Assembly: GCF_000827555.1 (NCBI RefSeq)
Contig: NZ_CDOI01000154.1
Coordinates: 1-64,000, forward strand
Length of the DNA stretch: 64,000 nucleotides
Source of the DNA: Capnocytophaga canis
GTDB lineage: Bacteria > Bacteroidota > Bacteroidia > Flavobacteriales > Flavobacteriaceae
Direction of reading: 5' to 3'
How positions within the stretch are numbered: the first letter of the stretch is position 1; every line of letters starts with the position of its first letter. The notes under the pieces were generated by a model that did no database searches, was not told where the DNA came from, and saw only the letters and a list, made by a program, of their open reading frames with translations. Position numbers and translations under genes: made by a program. Below are positions 35,548 to 47,003 of this stretch, in pieces.

Positions 35548-37668
35548 ATGGCAAGAGATTTACAATATACAAGAAACATTGGAATTGCGGCTCACATTGA
35601 CGCAGGAAAAACTACGACAACGGAGCGTATCCTATTCTATACAGGAAAGACACATAAATTAGGAGAAGTTCACGATGGAGCTTCAACAATGGACTGGATG
35701 GAGCAAGAGGCTGAGCGTGGAATCACTATCCAATCAGCTGCAACCACTTGTACGTGGAACTTCCCAACAGAAAACGGAAAACCAACAGCAGATGCCAAAG
35801 AATATCACTTCAATATCATTGATACCCCAGGTCACGTGGATTTTACCGTTGAGGTAAACCGCTCATTGCGTGTGTTGGATGGTTTGGTGTTTTTGTTTAG
35901 TGCTGTTGATGGTGTTGAACCTCAATCAGAAACTAACTGGCGTTTGGCAGATAACTATAAAGTGCCACGTATTGGTTTCGTAAACAAAATGGACAGACAA
36001 GGAGCTAACTTCTTGAACGTTTGTAACCAAGTGAAAGAAATGTTAAAATCAAACGCTGTGCCTATTGTATTGCCTATAGGAGATGAGGTTGATTTTAAAG
36101 GAGTAGTTGACTTGGTAAAAAATCGTGCTATTGTTTGGCATGAGGACACACAGGGAGCTACATTTGATGTAGTAGAAATCCCTGAGGAGATGAAAGACGA
36201 AGTGCATCAATATCGCTCTCAATTGATTGAAGAGGTTGCTGCTTATGATGAAGGTCTTCTAGAAAAATATATGGAAGATGAAAATTCTATCACAGAAGAA
36301 GAAGTACATAAAGCGTTAAGAGCTGCTGTGATGGATATGGCAATCATCCCGATGGTGTGTGGTTCTTCTTTCAAAAATAAAGGTGTTCAGTTTATGTTGG
36401 ATACGGTATGTCGTTACTTACCTTCTCCTTTAGACAAAGAAGCTATTGAGGGAACGCACCCTGATACAGGAGTTGTAGCTTTAAGAAAACCATCAGTAGA
36501 AGCACCTTTTGCGGCATTAGCATTTAAGATTGCTACAGACCCTTATGTTGGTCGTTTGGCGTTCTTCCGTGCTTATTCTGGACATTTGGATGCAGGTACC
36601 TACGTATTGAACGCTCGTTCAGGAAATAAAGAACGTATTTCTCGTATCTACCAAATGCACGCTAACAAACAAAATCCAATTGAATTTATTGAAGCTGGAG
36701 ATATCGGGGCAGCGGTAGGTTTTAAAGATATCAAAACAGGAGATACTCTTTGTGATGAAAAACACCCAATCGTATTAGAGTCTATGGTATTCCCAGATCC
36801 AGTGATTGGTATTGCTATTGAGCCTAAAACAAAAGCAGATGTTGATAAAATGGGTATGGCATTAGCTAAATTAGCTGAGGAGGATCCAACATTCCAAGTA
36901 AAAACTGATCAGGCTTCTGGGCAAACTATCATCTCAGGTATGGGAGAGCTTCACTTAGATATTATCGTTGACCGTTTGAAACGTGAGTTTAAAGTTGAAG
37001 TTAACCAAGGACAACCACAAGTAGAGTACAAAGAAGCTCTTACAGCGGTAGCTAACCATCGTGAGGTTTACAAAAAACAATCAGGTGGACGTGGTAAGTT
37101 TGCAGATATTGTCTTCCGCATGGAACCAGCAGATGAAGGTAAAGTAGGCTTAGAGTTTATCAACGAAATTAAAGGAGGAAATATTCCAAAAGAGTATATC
37201 CCATCTGTTGAGAAAGGATTCAAAGAGGCTATGAAAAATGGACCTTTGGCTGGATTTGAGATGGATGCAATGAAAATTACTTTGGTGGATGGTTCGTTCC
37301 ACGCAGTCGATTCAGATTCATTGTCATTCGAGTTGGCAGCTAAATTAGGTTACAAAGAAGCTGCTCGAGCTGCAAAAGCGGTGTTGATGGAGCCTATTAT
37401 GAAACTAGAAGTTATCACTCCAGAAGAAAATATGGGTGATATCGTAGGAGACTTGAACCGTCGTCGTGGACAAGTAAACAACATGGATGATAGAAATGGA
37501 GCAAAAGTTATCAAAGCAAGCGTTCCATTATCAGAAATGTTTGGTTACGTAACTTCATTGCGTACATTATCATCAGGTCGTGCAACATCAACAATGGAGT
37601 TTTCTCACTACGCTGAAACTCCGTCGAATATTGCAGAAGAAGTTATTAAAAAAGCAAAAGGTAACTAA
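35548..37668 (+). CDS. fusA: Elongation factor G
   Basis: A 706-residue EF-G with intact GTPase motifs: AHIDAGKT at 15-22, RGITIQSA for switch [10 protein letters not shown] with the catalytic His, and NKMD. It drives ribosomal translocation. Compare the paralogue at 23969-26095, in which the catalytic His, the NKMD Lys and RGIT are changed. tuf does not follow, unlike in Escherichia coli; rpsJ starts 11 bases downstream. Confidence 0.98.
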   Translation: MARDLQYTRNIGIAAHIDAGKTTTTERILFYTGKTHKLGEVHDGASTMDWMEQEAERGITIQSAATTCTWNFPTENGKPTADAKEYHFNIIDTPGHVDFTVEVNRSLRVLDGLVFLFSAVDGVEPQSETNWRLADNYKVPRIGFVNKMDRQGANFLNVCNQVKEMLKSNAVPIVLPIGDEVDFKGVVDLVKNRAIVWHEDTQGATFDVVEIPEEMKDEVHQYRSQLIEEVAAYDEGLLEKYMEDENSITEEEVHKALRAAVMDMAIIPMVCGSSFKNKGVQFMLDTVCRYLPSPLDKEAIEGTHPDTGVVALRKPSVEAPFAALAFKIATDPYVGRLAFFRAYSGHLDAGTYVLNARSGNKERISRIYQMHANKQNPIEFIEAGDIGAAVGFKDIKTGDTLCDEKHPIVLESMVFPDPVIGIAIEPKTKADVDKMGMALAKLAEEDPTFQVKTDQASGQTIISGMGELHLDIIVDRLKREFKVEVNQGQPQVEYKEALTAVANHREVYKKQSGGRGKFADIVFRMEPADEGKVGLEFINEIKGGNIPKEYIPSVEKGFKEAMKNGPLAGFEMDAMKITLVDGSFHAVDSDSLSFELAAKLGYKEAARAAKAVLMEPIMKLEVITPEENMGDIVGDLNRRRGQVNNMDDRNGAKVIKASVPLSEMFGYVTSLRTLSSGRATSTMEFSHYAETPSNIAEEVIKKAKGN

Positions 37669-37679
37669 TTTTTAAGGAA

Positions 37680-37988
37680 ATGAGCAGTCAAAAAATCAGA
37701 ATAAAATTGAAATCTTACGATCATAGCTTAGTTGACAAATCAGCTGAGAAGATTGTAAAAACAGTAAAAGCAACAGGAGCGGTAGTAACAGGGCCAATTC
37801 CATTACCAACGCACAAAAAAATATTTACTGTATTGCGTTCTCCCCACGTGAATAAGAAATCACGTGAGCAGTTTCAGTTGAGCTCTCACAAACGTCTTTT
37901 AGACATCTATAGCTCTTCATCAAAAACTATTGACGCTTTGATGAAATTGGAATTGCCAAGTGGAGTAGAAGTTGAAATCAAAGTTTGA
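37680..37988 (+). CDS. rpsJ: 30S ribosomal protein S10
   Basis: 102 residues: [22 protein letters not shown] and [26 protein letters not shown]10 also serves as NusE in antitermination. It is joined to the str genes (11 bases after fusA) but separated from rplC by 163 bases that hold a strong hairpin. Confidence 0.98.
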   Translation: MSSQKIRIKLKSYDHSLVDKSAEKIVKTVKATGAVVTGPIPLPTHKKIFTVLRSPHVNKKSREQFQLSSHKRLLDIYSSSSKTIDALMKLELPSGVEVEIKV

Positions 37989-38073
37989 TAACTTCTAACA
38001 AGAGCGTAATTCGAAGTGAAATAACTTCATAACTTGTCCTGAAACAGTTTGTTAGGGAAAAACGGAAAAAATG

Positions 38074-38113
38074 ATTCAGGGTTGAAAAGCCAAGGCATTT
38101 TTTGACCCTGAAT
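38074..38113 (+). terminator. Hairpin between rpsJ and rplC (attenuator or terminator)
   Basis: ATTCAGGGT (38074-38082) pairs with ACCCTGAAT (38105-38113); inside, AAAAGCC and GGCATTTTT extend the pairing to a small AA loop. A short TTTT follows the arm. It sits in the only long gap of the S10 part of the cluster, so it could attenuate transcription in response to a ribosomal protein, as the S10 leader does in Escherichia coli, or act as a partial terminator or processing site. Confidence 0.5.
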
Positions 38114-38151
38114 TTTATGAATAATAGTAATTAATATTTTAAATTAAATTT

Positions 38152-38769
38152 ATGTCTGGGTTAATTGGAAAAAAAGTAGGTATGACCAGTCTATTTGATG
38201 AGAACGGGAAAAATGTTCCTTGTACAATCATTGAGGCAGGGCCATGCGTAGTTACCCAAGTCAGAACCGTAGAGGTTGACGGGTATGAGGCTCTTCAACT
38301 TGGTTTCGATGACAAAGCAGAACATCGTGCTAACAAAGCAGAGTTAGGACATTTCAAAAAAGCAGGAGCTTCTGTTAAGAAGAAAGTTATCGAATTTCAA
38401 GGATTTGAAGGAGTGTACAAATTAGGTGACACTATCACTGTGGATCTTTTTGAAGAAGGAGAATTTGTTGACGTGACAGGTATTTCCAAAGGAAAAGGGT
38501 TCCAAGGGGTTGTTAGAAGACACGGTTTTGGAGGTGTTGGTCAATCAACACACGGTCAGCACAACCGTTTAAGAGCACCGGGTTCTATCGGAGCATCATC
38601 CTACCCGTCGCGCGTTTTCAAAGGAATGCGTATGGCAGGAAGAATGGGGGCAGAAAAAGTAACAGTACAAAACTTGAAAGTGTTGAAAGTGGTTGCTGAG
38701 AAAAATCTTTTAGTTGTTAAGGGATGTATTCCAGGTCACAAAAATGCTTACGTAACTATTCACAAATAA
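38152..38769 (+). CDS. rplC: 50S ribosomal protein L3
   Basis: 205 residues: [17 protein letters not shown], then [15 protein letters not shown] and [23 protein letters not shown], the loop reaching the peptidyl transferase centre. First gene after the rpsJ gap. Its stop overlaps the rplD start as TAATG. Confidence 0.98.
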   Translation: MSGLIGKKVGMTSLFDENGKNVPCTIIEAGPCVVTQVRTVEVDGYEALQLGFDDKAEHRANKAELGHFKKAGASVKKKVIEFQGFEGVYKLGDTITVDLFEEGEFVDVTGISKGKGFQGVVRRHGFGGVGQSTHGQHNRLRAPGSIGASSYPSRVFKGMRMAGRMGAEKVTVQNLKVLKVVAEKNLLVVKGCIPGHKNAYVTIHK

Positions 38770-39398
38770 TGGAAGTAGCAGTATTAAATAGTCAAGGAAA
38801 AGAAACAGGCAGAAAAGCGGTGCTTTCTGATTCTGTATTCGGAATAGAGCCTAATAATCATGTGATTTACTTGGATGTTAAACGCTATTTGGCAAATCAA
38901 CGTCAAGGTACTCATAAGGCAAAAGAAAGAAATGAAGTAGCAGGGAGTACTCGTAAAATTAAAAAACAAAAAGGTACAGGTACGGCTCGTGCAGGAAGTG
39001 TAAAATCTCCAGTGTTTGTAGGTGGAGGACGTATTTTTGGTCCAAGACCTAAAGATTACACACAAAAATTAACCAAAAATGTAAAGCGTTTGGCTCGTCG
39101 TTCAGCTCTAAGTGCAAAGGCACAAGCTCAAGCTGTTTTGGTTCTTGAAGATTTGAATTTTGATACTCCAAAAACGAAAGAATTTACTAATATTCTGAAA
39201 TCTTTGGGGTTAGAGAATAAAAAATCACTTTTTGTGTTGCCAGATACAAATAATAACGTATATTTGTCATCTCGAAATTTAAAAACATCGAGCGTTGTAA
39301 CAGCTTCTGAATTAAACACTTACGATGTGGTTAATGCCACAAACGTAGTGTTATTAGAAAGTTCTGTTGAAGTTTTAGAATCAATTTTAACAAAATAA
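38769..39398 (+). CDS. rplD: 50S ribosomal protein L4
   Basis: 209 residues starting [20 protein letters not shown] frame open from 38724 would add 15 residues overlapping L3, but the family start is this ATG, which overlaps the L3 stop by one base. [17 protein letters not shown] and [12 protein letters not shown] form the exit-tunnel loop. L4 is the autoregulator of the S10 operon in Escherichia coli, which is relevant to the hairpin at 38074-38113. Confidence 0.97.
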   Translation: MEVAVLNSQGKETGRKAVLSDSVFGIEPNNHVIYLDVKRYLANQRQGTHKAKERNEVAGSTRKIKKQKGTGTARAGSVKSPVFVGGGRIFGPRPKDYTQKLTKNVKRLARRSALSAKAQAQAVLVLEDLNFDTPKTKEFTNILKSLGLENKKSLFVLPDTNNNVYLSSRNLKTSSVVTASELNTYDVVNATNVVLLESSVEVLESILTK

Positions 39399-39404
39399 GA
39401 AGAA

Positions 39405-39695
39405 ATGAGCGTATTAATTAAGCCAGTAATTTCGGAAAAAGCAACAGCAAACAGCGAGTTAAAAAACTGTTACACTTTTGAAGTTTCCAAAGATGCGAAT
39501 AAAATTCAAATTAAAGAAGCTATTGAGTCTGCTTATGGAGTTGAGGTTGCATCGGTTCGAACATTGAATTACGGTCCTAAGCGTAAAGTTCGCTACACAA
39601 AAACAGGTTTGCAAGTAGGAAAAACAAACACTGTTAAAAAAGCGGTAGTGCAAGTGGCAGAAGGAGGGACTATAGATTTTTATAGTAATATATAA
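39405..39695 (+). CDS. rplW: 50S ribosomal protein L23
   Basis: 96 residues: LIKPVISEKATANSELKNCYTFEV and KVRYTKTGLQVGKTNTVKKA. L23 lines the exit of the peptide tunnel and docks trigger factor and signal recognition particle. 6 bases after rplD. Confidence 0.97.
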   Translation: MSVLIKPVISEKATANSELKNCYTFEVSKDANKIQIKEAIESAYGVEVASVRTLNYGPKRKVRYTKTGLQVGKTNTVKKAVVQVAEGGTIDFYSNI

Positions 39696-39719
39696 TAGTG
39701 TTTAATAAATAGACAAAAA

Positions 39720-40547
39720 ATGTCAGTTAGAAAATTAAAACCGATTACCCCTGGGCAGCGTTTTAGAGTAGTAAACGAATTTGACACCATTACTACTGAT
39801 AAGCCGGAGAAAAGCCTTTTGGTTCCGTTGAAAAAGTCCGGAGGTAGAAACAATCAAGGGAAAATGACCATGCGTTACATTGGTGGTGGTCACAAGAAAA
39901 AGTATCGTTTAGTCGATTTCAAACGTAACAAGTTTGATGTAGAAGCTAAAGTAGTTTCAATCGAATACGATCCAAACAGAACAGCGTTCATTGCGTTGGT
40001 TCAATACACGGATGGTGAAAAACGTTACATCATTGCACCAGCAGGTTTAAAAGTAGACCAAACCATTGTTGCAGGTATGAGTAATGTTGCTCCAGAAATT
40101 GGAAATGCAATGCCGTTATCTCAAATTCCGTTAGGAACTGTAATCTCTTGTATAGAGTTACGTCCAGGACAAGGAGCAAACATCGCACGTTCTGCGGGAA
40201 CTTTTGCTCAGTTGATGGCAAAAGATGGAAGATATGCAACTGTTAAATTGCCTTCAGGTGAAACTCGTATGATTTTGTTGACTTGTTTAGCAACAATCGG
40301 AGCTGTTTCTAACTCAGATCACCAGTTGATTGTTTCTGGTAAGGCAGGTCGCTCACGTTGGTTAGGAAGAAGACCAAGAACGAGACCAGTTGTAATGAAC
40401 CCAGTTGATCACCCAATGGGTGGTGGTGAAGGTAGAGCTACCGGAGGACACCCAAGATCAAGAAAAGGTATCCCAGCTAAAGGTTACAGAACTCGTTCTA
40501 AAACCAAAGCAAGTAATAAGTATATTGTAGAACGTAGAAAAAAATAA
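39720..40547 (+). CDS. rplB: 50S ribosomal protein L2
   Basis: 275 residues: [30 protein letters not shown] and the highly conserved [14 protein letters not shown] with the His near the peptidyl transferase centre. L2 is a primary 23S rRNA binder needed for subunit association. Normal length. Confidence 0.98.
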   Translation: MSVRKLKPITPGQRFRVVNEFDTITTDKPEKSLLVPLKKSGGRNNQGKMTMRYIGGGHKKKYRLVDFKRNKFDVEAKVVSIEYDPNRTAFIALVQYTDGEKRYIIAPAGLKVDQTIVAGMSNVAPEIGNAMPLSQIPLGTVISCIELRPGQGANIARSAGTFAQLMAKDGRYATVKLPSGETRMILLTCLATIGAVSNSDHQLIVSGKAGRSRWLGRRPRTRPVVMNPVDHPMGGGEGRATGGHPRSRKGIPAKGYRTRSKTKASNKYIVERRKK

Positions 40548-40558
40548 AACACTAAGAA

Positions 40559-40837
40559 ATGGCACGTTCATTAAAGAAAGGACCTTATGTTCACTATAGT
40601 TTGGAGAAAAAAATCCAACAGAACATTGAGTCAGGAAAAAAGACTGTTATTAAAACTTGGTCAAGAGCGTCTATGATAACTCCTGATTTTGTTGGTCAAA
40701 CAATAGCAGTTCACAATGGTCGTCAGTTTGTTCCAGTTTATGTAACTGAGAATATGGTAGGACATAAGTTAGGCGAATTTTCACCAACTCGTTCGTTTAG
40801 AGGACATGCTGGTGCAAAAAATAAAGGTAAAAAATAA
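40559..40837 (+). CDS. rpsS: 30S ribosomal protein S19
   Basis: 92 residues: [49 protein letters not shown]. It binds in the small subunit head with S13. 11 bases after rplB. Confidence 0.97.
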   Translation: MARSLKKGPYVHYSLEKKIQQNIESGKKTVIKTWSRASMITPDFVGQTIAVHNGRQFVPVYVTENMVGHKLGEFSPTRSFRGHAGAKNKGKK

Positions 40838-40846
40838 TAGAAGGCT

Positions 40847-41257
40847 ATGGGAGTTCGTAAAAGAGAAAAAGCAATACAAATTAAAGAAGCTAAAAAGAGC
40901 TTGGCTTTTGCAAAGTTGAATAACTGCCCTACTTCGCCACGAAAAATGCGTTTAGTAGCGGATATTATTCGTGGTCAACAAGTAGATAAAGCCCTTGCTA
41001 TTTTGAGATTTAACCAAAAAGAGGCTGCCTCTCGTTTAGAGAAATTGCTTTTGTCAGCGATAGCTAACTGGCAAGCTAAAAACGAGGATGCTGATTTGGA
41101 AGATGCAGGATTATTCGTTCAAGAAGTTCGTGTGGATGGTGGTACAATGCTCAAAAGATTGAGAACAGCTCCACAGGGAAGAGCAAACAGAATTAGAAAG
41201 CGCTCAAATCACGTGACTATCGTGTTAGGAGCTAAAAATTATAACACAGAAAGCTAA
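40847..41257 (+). CDS. rplV: 50S ribosomal protein L22
   Basis: 136 residues: [26 protein letters not shown] and [23 protein letters not shown], the latter being the hairpin reaching into the exit tunnel where macrolides act. 9 bases after rpsS. Confidence 0.97.
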   Translation: MGVRKREKAIQIKEAKKSLAFAKLNNCPTSPRKMRLVADIIRGQQVDKALAILRFNQKEAASRLEKLLLSAIANWQAKNEDADLEDAGLFVQEVRVDGGTMLKRLRTAPQGRANRIRKRSNHVTIVLGAKNYNTES

Positions 41258-41265
41258 GATAAACT

Positions 41266-42006
41266 ATGGGACAAAAGACAAATCCAATCGGAAATCGCCT
41301 TGGAATTATCAGAGGATGGGAGTCTAACTGGTACGGAGGTAATGACTACGGAGACAAACTTGCTGAAGATGACAAAATCAGAAAGTATGTACAGACTCGT
41401 TTATCGAAGGCTAGTGTTTCGCGTGTAATTATTGAGAGAACCTTGAAACTTGTAACCGTTACTATCACTACGGCTCGTCCAGGAATTATCATTGGAAAGG
41501 GCGGTCAAGAGGTAGACAAGTTGAAAGAAGAATTGAAAAAAATTACGGGTGGTAAAGACATTCAGATTAACATTTTTGAAATCAAAAGACCAGAATTAGA
41601 CGCTAATTTGGTTGCTGCAGGTATCGCTCGTCAAATTGAAGGGCGTGTTTCATACCGTAGAGCTATTAAAATGGCGATTGCGGCTGCAATGCGTATGAAT
41701 GCCGAAGGAATTAAAGTGATGATTTCAGGTCGTTTGAATGGTGCAGAGATGGCACGTTCTGAAAGTTATAAAGAAGGAAGAATTCCGTTATCGACCTTCA
41801 GAGCTGACATAGATTACGCTCTTGATGAGGCTCACACAACCTATGGACGTATGGGAATTAAAGTGTGGATCATGAAAGGCGAAGTTTATGGAAAAAGAGA
41901 GCTTTCTCCTTTGGTGGGAATGACTAAGAAAACTACAGGAGGAACTGGAAAATCTACGACAGAAAAGCCTTCAGGGGCTCCAAAAAAAGCTCGTCGTAAA
42001 AAGTAA
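41266..42006 (+). CDS. rpsC: 30S ribosomal protein S3
   Basis: 246 residues with the KH domain motif [15 protein letters not shown] and [15 protein letters not shown] in the C-terminal domain. A basic Lys/Thr-rich tail of ~25 residues follows. S3 forms part of the mRNA entry site. 8 bases after rplV. Confidence 0.98.
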   Translation: MGQKTNPIGNRLGIIRGWESNWYGGNDYGDKLAEDDKIRKYVQTRLSKASVSRVIIERTLKLVTVTITTARPGIIIGKGGQEVDKLKEELKKITGGKDIQINIFEIKRPELDANLVAAGIARQIEGRVSYRRAIKMAIAAAMRMNAEGIKVMISGRLNGAEMARSESYKEGRIPLSTFRADIDYALDEAHTTYGRMGIKVWIMKGEVYGKRELSPLVGMTKKTTGGTGKSTTEKPSGAPKKARRKK

Positions 42007-42026
42007 TTTTTTAAAGAAGTAAAGAA

Positions 42027-42446
42027 ATGTTACAGCCAAAAAGAACGAAATATCGTAGAGTACAAAAAGGCAGAATGAAAGGAGTTTCACATCGTGGAAC
42101 TTTACTTTCAAACGGTACGTTTGGGATTAAATCATTAGACTCAGCTTTCATCACTTCACGCCAAATTGAGTCGGCTCGTATTGCAGCAACTCGTTTTATG
42201 AAACGTGAAGGTCAGTTATGGATTAAAATTTTCCCAGATAAACCAATCACTAAGAAGCCTTTAGAGGTACGTATGGGTAAAGGTAAAGGTGCCGTAGAAT
42301 ATTGGGCAGCTGTTGTGAAACCGGGAAGAATTATGTTTGAAGTAGGTGGTGTGCCTTTGTCAGTAGCCAAGGAAGCCTTGCGTCTGGCTGCACAAAAATT
42401 GCCTGTAAGAACAAAATTTGTTGTAGCAAGAGATTATCAAGATTAA
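42027..42446 (+). CDS. rplP: 50S ribosomal protein L16
   Basis: 139 residues: [38 protein letters not shown] and [15 protein letters not shown]. It lies at the A-site cleft of the large subunit. 20 bases after rpsC. Confidence 0.98.
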   Translation: MLQPKRTKYRRVQKGRMKGVSHRGTLLSNGTFGIKSLDSAFITSRQIESARIAATRFMKREGQLWIKIFPDKPITKKPLEVRMGKGKGAVEYWAAVVKPGRIMFEVGGVPLSVAKEALRLAAQKLPVRTKFVVARDYQD

Positions 42447-42456
42447 TTAAAGAGCA

Positions 42457-42648
42457 ATGAAACAGTCTGAAATTAAAAAATTGACAATAGCTGAGCTACA
42501 AGAGAAGCTTGGTGAATATAAAAAATCGTATGCAGATTTGAAAATGGCTCACGCCATTCAACCAATTGAGAAACCAATTCAATTACGTCAAGTAAGAAGA
42601 ACCGTTGCTCGTTTAGCGTGTGAGCTTACAAAAAGAGAATTACAATAA
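42457..42648 (+). CDS. rpmC: 50S ribosomal protein L29
   Basis: 63 residues, two helices: [18 protein letters not shown] and [19 protein letters not shown]. It sits beside L23 at the tunnel exit. 10 bases after rplP. Confidence 0.96.
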   Translation: MKQSEIKKLTIAELQEKLGEYKKSYADLKMAHAIQPIEKPIQLRQVRRTVARLACELTKRELQ

Positions 42649-42662
42649 TTCTATGCTGCCTT

Positions 42663-42920
42663 ATGGAGAAAAGAAATTTAAGAAAAGAAAGAATAGGGGT
42701 TGTTAGTAGCAACAAAATGGAGAAAACCATCGTAGTTTCCGAAGTGAAGCGAGTGAAGCACCCTATGTATGGTAAGTTCGTGTTGCGTACAAAAAAATAT
42801 GTAGCACACGATGAGAAAAATGAGTGCAACATTGGTGATACAGTGAAGATCATGGAAACACGTCCACTAAGTAAAACTAAATGTTGGAGATTAGTAGAAA
42901 TCATTGAAAGAGCGAAGTAA
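42663..42920 (+). CDS. rpsQ: 30S ribosomal protein S17
   Basis: 85 residues, OB fold: [22 protein letters not shown] and [23 protein letters not shown]. Primary 16S rRNA binder. 14 bases after rpmC and 2 before rplN. Confidence 0.97.
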   Translation: MEKRNLRKERIGVVSSNKMEKTIVVSEVKRVKHPMYGKFVLRTKKYVAHDEKNECNIGDTVKIMETRPLSKTKCWRLVEIIERAK

Positions 42921-42922
42921 TT

Positions 42923-43291
42923 ATGGTACAGCAAGAATCGAGATTAAAAGTAGCCGACAATACAGGAGCGAAAGAAGTGTTGACTATCCGTGTTTTAGGA
43001 GGAACGAAACGTCGCTATGCTTCAGTAGGTGATAAGATTGTGGTTACCGTTAAAGAGGCAACTCCAAACGGAAACGTAAAAAAAGGGCAAGTTTCAACTG
43101 CAGTTGTGGTAAGAACTAAAAAGGAAGTACGTCGTGCTGATGGCTCTTACATACGTTTTGACGAAAACGCTTGTGTTCTTTTGAACGCAGCGGGTGAGAT
43201 GAGAGGGACGCGTGTTTTCGGTCCTGTTGCGAGAGAGCTTCGTGATAAACAATTCATGAAAATTGTGTCATTAGCACCTGAAGTGCTTTAA
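42923..43291 (+). CDS. rplN: 50S ribosomal protein L14
   Basis: 122 residues: [30 protein letters not shown] and [20 protein letters not shown]. It forms an intersubunit bridge and is the docking site of RsfS. First gene of the spc part of the cluster. Confidence 0.98.
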   Translation: MVQQESRLKVADNTGAKEVLTIRVLGGTKRRYASVGDKIVVTVKEATPNGNVKKGQVSTAVVVRTKKEVRRADGSYIRFDENACVLLNAAGEMRGTRVFGPVARELRDKQFMKIVSLAPEVL

Positions 43292-43309
43292 TTTTTAATA
43301 AAATAAGTG

Positions 43310-43621
43310 ATGAAACTAAAAATTAAAACAGGAGACACAGTACGAGTAATGGCTGGTGACCATAAAGGGTCAGAAGGCAAAGTGCTACGTGTTGATCGCG
43401 AGAAAAATAAAGCGATTGTTGAGGGAGTAAATTTAGTGTCTAAACACACAAAACCGAATGCTCAAAATCCTCAAGGAGGAATCGTTAAAAAAGAGGCTTT
43501 TATTCACATTTCAAACTTGGCTCTAATTGATGCTAAAACGAAACAACCAACACGCGTTGGATTTGAGGTTAGAGACGGTAAAAAAGTGCGAATTTCTAAA
43601 AAATCTAATGAAGTAATATAG
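43310..43621 (+). CDS. rplX: 50S ribosomal protein L24
   Basis: 103 residues starting at the ATG of [24 protein letters not shown]; a GTG codon directly before it would add one residue but is less likely. KOW motif near the N-terminus and [20 protein letters not shown] later. Assembly initiator of the large subunit. Confidence 0.96.
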   Translation: MKLKIKTGDTVRVMAGDHKGSEGKVLRVDREKNKAIVEGVNLVSKHTKPNAQNPQGGIVKKEAFIHISNLALIDAKTKQPTRVGFEVRDGKKVRISKKSNEVI

Positions 43622-43623
43622 TT

Positions 43624-44175
43624 ATGGCGTACGTACCTAGACTAAAACAAGAATATAAAGAGCGCATTATCGCGGCTCTTAAAGAAGAATTTGGCTATAA
43701 GAATGTAATGCAGGTTCCTAAACTTGAAAAAATAGTTGTGAGCCGTGGAGTTGGTTCAGCTGTTGCCGATAAAAAACAAATCGATTATGCAGTAGACGAA
43801 TTGACAAAAATTACAGGTCAAAAGGCAGTTGCAACCTATTCTAAAAAGGACGTAGCTTCTTTCAAACTTCGTAAAGGAATGGCAATCGGTGCTAGAGTAA
43901 CTTTAAGAGGTGAGAGAATGTATGAGTTTTTGGATAGATTAATCACAGCGGCTTTGCCACGAGTGAGAGATTTCCAAGGAATCAGTGCGACTGGATTTGA
44001 TGGTAGAGGAAATTACAACTTGGGTGTTACTGAGCAAATTATTTTCCCTGAAATTGATATCGATAAGATTAATAAAATTGCAGGTATGGATATCACCTTC
44101 GTAACTTCTGCTAATACGGATAAGGAAGCAAAATCATTATTAAGCGAATTAGGATTACCTTTTAAAAAGAACTAG
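43624..44175 (+). CDS. rplE: 50S ribosomal protein L5
   Basis: 183 residues: [52 protein letters not shown]. It binds 5S rRNA with L18. 2 bases after rplX. Confidence 0.98.
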   Translation: MAYVPRLKQEYKERIIAALKEEFGYKNVMQVPKLEKIVVSRGVGSAVADKKQIDYAVDELTKITGQKAVATYSKKDVASFKLRKGMAIGARVTLRGERMYEFLDRLITAALPRVRDFQGISATGFDGRGNYNLGVTEQIIFPEIDIDKINKIAGMDITFVTSANTDKEAKSLLSELGLPFKKN

Positions 44176-44178
44176 TAT

Positions 44179-44448
44179 ATGGCTAAAGAATCAATGAAAG
44201 CCCGTGAGGTTAAGAGACAAAAATTGGTAGCTAAATATGCAGCAAAACGTCAGGCTTTGAAAGAAGCAGGTGATTACGATGCGTTACAAAAGCTACCTAA
44301 AAACGCTTCTCCTGTACGTTTGCACAATCGTTGTAAATTAACAGGAAGACCGAAAGGTTATATGCGTACGTTTGGTATTTCGCGTGTATTGTTCCGTGAG
44401 ATGGCTAATAAAGGATTAATTCCGGGCGTTAAAAAAGCAAGTTGGTAA
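44179..44448 (+). CDS. rpsN: 30S ribosomal protein S14
   Basis: 89 residues: [20 protein letters not shown] and [29 protein letters not shown]. Only one Cys is present in the ribosome-binding part, so this is the zinc-free form. 3 bases after rplE. Confidence 0.97.
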   Translation: MAKESMKAREVKRQKLVAKYAAKRQALKEAGDYDALQKLPKNASPVRLHNRCKLTGRPKGYMRTFGISRVLFREMANKGLIPGVKKASW

Positions 44449-44468
44449 TAATTAAAAGGACAAAGAAT

Positions 44469-44867
44469 ATGTATACAGATCCTATTGCAGATTATTTAAC
44501 AAGAATTAGAAATGCGAATAATGCAAGGCATAGAGTCGTTGAAATCCCTGCTTCTAATTTGAAAAAAGAGATTACCAAAATCTTATTTGATCAGGGGTAT
44601 ATTTTAAGTTATAAGTTTGAAGATGATACTGTTCAAGGTACTATCAAAATAGCTTTAAAATATGACAAAGTAACGAAAGAGCCTGTCATTAAGCACATTG
44701 AAAGAGCAAGTAGACCAGGATTGAGAAAATATGCTGGAGCTGATAATCTTCCTCGCGTGTTAAACGGTTTGGGAATTGCTGTTATCTCAACCTCACAAGG
44801 AGTGATGACAGGTAAAAAAGCCAAAGAACTGAACATCGGCGGAGAAGTAATTTGTTATGTTTACTAA
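44469..44867 (+). CDS. rpsH: 30S ribosomal protein S8
   Basis: 132 residues starting [19 protein letters not shown], the usual family start; a TTG at 44442 in frame would add nine unmatched residues overlapping rpsN. C-terminus has [28 protein letters not shown]8 is the translational repressor of the spc operon in Escherichia coli. Confidence 0.97.
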   Translation: MYTDPIADYLTRIRNANNARHRVVEIPASNLKKEITKILFDQGYILSYKFEDDTVQGTIKIALKYDKVTKEPVIKHIERASRPGLRKYAGADNLPRVLNGLGIAVISTSQGVMTGKKAKELNIGGEVICYVY

Positions 44868-44885
44868 TAAATAAAAGACAAAAAA

Positions 44886-45428
44886 ATGTCAAGAATAGGT
44901 AAAGCACCCATCAAAATTCCTGCGGGAGTTACAGTAACTATCAACGGAGCTGTTGTTACCGTAAAAGGAAAGTTAGGCGAATTGACCCAAGAGGTTAAAG
45001 ACATTGCTGTTAAGCAAGAAGATGGACAATTAGTGTTAGAAAAAACAGCTGAAACTAAAGACCAAAATGCAAAACATGGTTTGTACAGAGCTTTGTTAAA
45101 CAATATGGTTGTTGGTGTTTCAGAAGGGTTCACTAAAGAATTAGAATTAGTAGGGGTTGGATACCGTGCTTCAAACCAAGGTCAAAAATTGGATTTAGCA
45201 TTAGGTTTTTCTCATAACATTATTTTAGAGTTACCGCAAGAGGTAAAACTTGAGACTGTGAATGAGAAAGGTAAAAATCCAATCATTAAATTAACTTCTC
45301 ATGACAAACAATTGGTGGGACAAGTAGCGGCTAAAATCCGCAGTTTCCGTAAACCTGAACCTTACAAAGGAAAAGGTGTTAAGTTTGTTGGTGAAGTGTT
45401 GAGAAGAAAAGCAGGTAAATCAGCTTAA
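44886..45428 (+). CDS. rplF: 50S ribosomal protein L6
   Basis: 180 residues: [41 protein letters not shown] and the C-terminal signature [22 protein letters not shown]. Located near the factor-binding site. 18 bases after rpsH. Confidence 0.98.
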   Translation: MSRIGKAPIKIPAGVTVTINGAVVTVKGKLGELTQEVKDIAVKQEDGQLVLEKTAETKDQNAKHGLYRALLNNMVVGVSEGFTKELELVGVGYRASNQGQKLDLALGFSHNIILELPQEVKLETVNEKGKNPIIKLTSHDKQLVGQVAAKIRSFRKPEPYKGKGVKFVGEVLRRKAGKSA

Positions 45429-45439
45429 TAGTTAGAACA

Positions 45440-45796
45440 ATGGCATTATCAAAATTAGAAAGAAGACAACGTATTAAAAGCAGAATCAGAAAAGTTGTTA
45501 GTGGTACTGCAGAGCAACCTCGTTTGGCTGTTTTCAGAAGTAACAATGAAATTTATGCTCAAATAGTGGACGATACCAAAGGGACTACTTTAGTGGCTGC
45601 ATCTTCAAGAGATAAAGAAATTAGTGCTGCAAAAGCAACTAAAACTGAAAAAGCAGCATTGGTTGGAAAGGCTATTGCGGAAAAAGCTTTGAAACAAGGT
45701 ATTGAGAAAATCGCTTTCGACAGAGGAGGTTATCTTTACCACGGGCGAGTGAAATCATTAGCTGAAGGAGCAAGAGAAGGCGGACTTAAATTCTAA
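45440..45796 (+). CDS. rplR: 50S ribosomal protein L18
   Basis: 118 residues: [38 protein letters not shown] and [23 protein letters not shown]. 5S rRNA binder with L5. 11 bases after rplF. Confidence 0.97.
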   Translation: MALSKLERRQRIKSRIRKVVSGTAEQPRLAVFRSNNEIYAQIVDDTKGTTLVAASSRDKEISAAKATKTEKAALVGKAIAEKALKQGIEKIAFDRGGYLYHGRVKSLAEGAREGGLKF

Positions 45797-45801
45797 AAAC
45801 T

Positions 45802-46326
45802 ATGTATCAGAAATATAAAAATGTAGAATATGTAAAACCAAGTGGTCTTGAATTAAAAGACCATTTGGTAGGAGTTCAACGTGTTACTAAAGTGACAAAA
45901 GGAGGACGTGCATTCGGTTTCTCTGCTATCGTTGTAGTAGGTGATGAAAATGGAGTTGTTGGTCACGGATTAGGAAAATCAAAAGAAGTTGCTGAAGCAA
46001 TTGCTAAAGCAGTTGAAGATGCAAAAAAGAATTTGGTTCGTATTCCTTTGAACGGAACAACATTGCCTCATGAGCAAAAAGGTAAGTACGGAGGAGCTCG
46101 TGTTTATTTGCAACCTGCAACTGAAGGTACTGGAGTAATTGCTGGGGGAGCTGTACGTGCCGTTTTGGAGGCGGTTGGAGTTCACAACGTACTTTCAAAA
46201 TCACAAGGTTCATCGAACCCTCACAACGTGGTGAAGGCTACTTTTGACGCACTATTGCAGTTGCGTTCAGCAAAAACAATTGCTGCTCAACGTGGAATTT
46301 CTTTAGAAAAATTGTTTAAAGGTTAA
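45802..46326 (+). CDS. rpsE: 30S ribosomal protein S5
   Basis: 174 residues: [42 protein letters not shown] and [31 protein letters not shown]5 affects fidelity and mRNA helicase activity. 5 bases after rplR. Confidence 0.98.
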   Translation: MYQKYKNVEYVKPSGLELKDHLVGVQRVTKVTKGGRAFGFSAIVVVGDENGVVGHGLGKSKEVAEAIAKAVEDAKKNLVRIPLNGTTLPHEQKGKYGGARVYLQPATEGTGVIAGGAVRAVLEAVGVHNVLSKSQGSSNPHNVVKATFDALLQLRSAKTIAAQRGISLEKLFKG

Positions 46327-46336
46327 TATTGGAACA

Positions 46337-46519
46337 ATGGCAAAAGTTATAGTAACACAAGTAAAAAGTAGTATCAAGCGTCCAAAAGACCAAAAATTAA
46401 CTTTGGAGGCTCTTGGTTTAGGTAAGATAGGAAAAGCGGTTGAGCATGAAGCTACACCAAGTATCCTTGGTATGATTAATAAAGTAAAACACTTAATTTC
46501 TGTTGAAGAAGTTAAATAA
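46337..46519 (+). CDS. rpmD: 50S ribosomal protein L30
   Basis: 60 residues: [30 protein letters not shown] and [15 protein letters not shown]. Typical short form. 10 bases after rpsE. Confidence 0.96.
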   Translation: MAKVIVTQVKSSIKRPKDQKLTLEALGLGKIGKAVEHEATPSILGMINKVKHLISVEEVK

Positions 46520-46536
46520 TATTTTTATACAAAGTT

Positions 46537-46989
46537 ATGAACTTGAGTAATTTACAACCTGCAGAAGGTTCAATTCACAGAGAAGGGAAGCGCGTTGGTC
46601 GTGGGCAAGGTTCCGGTAAAGGAGGTACTGCTACACGTGGACACAAAGGAGCGAAATCTCGTTCAGGCTATTCTAAAAAGATTGGTTTCGAAGGAGGGCA
46701 AATGCCTTTGCAAAGACGCGTACCAAAATTCGGTTTCAAAAATATTAACCGTAAAGAGTATGTAGGAATTAACTTAGGACAATTGCAAGACTTGGTTGAT
46801 TCAGGAAAAATTACTGATACAGTTAATATGGAAACCTTAGTTCAACTCTACATAGTTAAGAAATCGGATTTAGTTAAAATCTTGGGTGGAGGAGAATTAA
46901 AAGCAAAATTAAAAATATCTGTTCATAAGTTTACAGCAAGTGCCAAATCAGCAGTTGAGGCTGTTGGAGGTGAGGCTGTGACCTTGTAA
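46537..46989 (+). CDS. rplO: 50S ribosomal protein L15
   Basis: 150 residues: LSNLQPAEGSIHREGKRVGRGQGSGKGGTATRGHKGAKSRSG and GFEGGQMPLQRRVPKFGF. Late assembly protein of the large subunit. Its stop TAA runs into ATG at 46989. Confidence 0.97.
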   Translation: MNLSNLQPAEGSIHREGKRVGRGQGSGKGGTATRGHKGAKSRSGYSKKIGFEGGQMPLQRRVPKFGFKNINRKEYVGINLGQLQDLVDSGKITDTVNMETLVQLYIVKKSDLVKILGGGELKAKLKISVHKFTASAKSAVEAVGGEAVTL

Positions 46990-47003
46990 TGTATCGAATT
47001 ATT

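Noticed and set aside
38724-38768. Earlier start for L4
   Set aside because: It would overlap L3 by 46 bases with residues not found in L4; the TAATG junction gives the family start.
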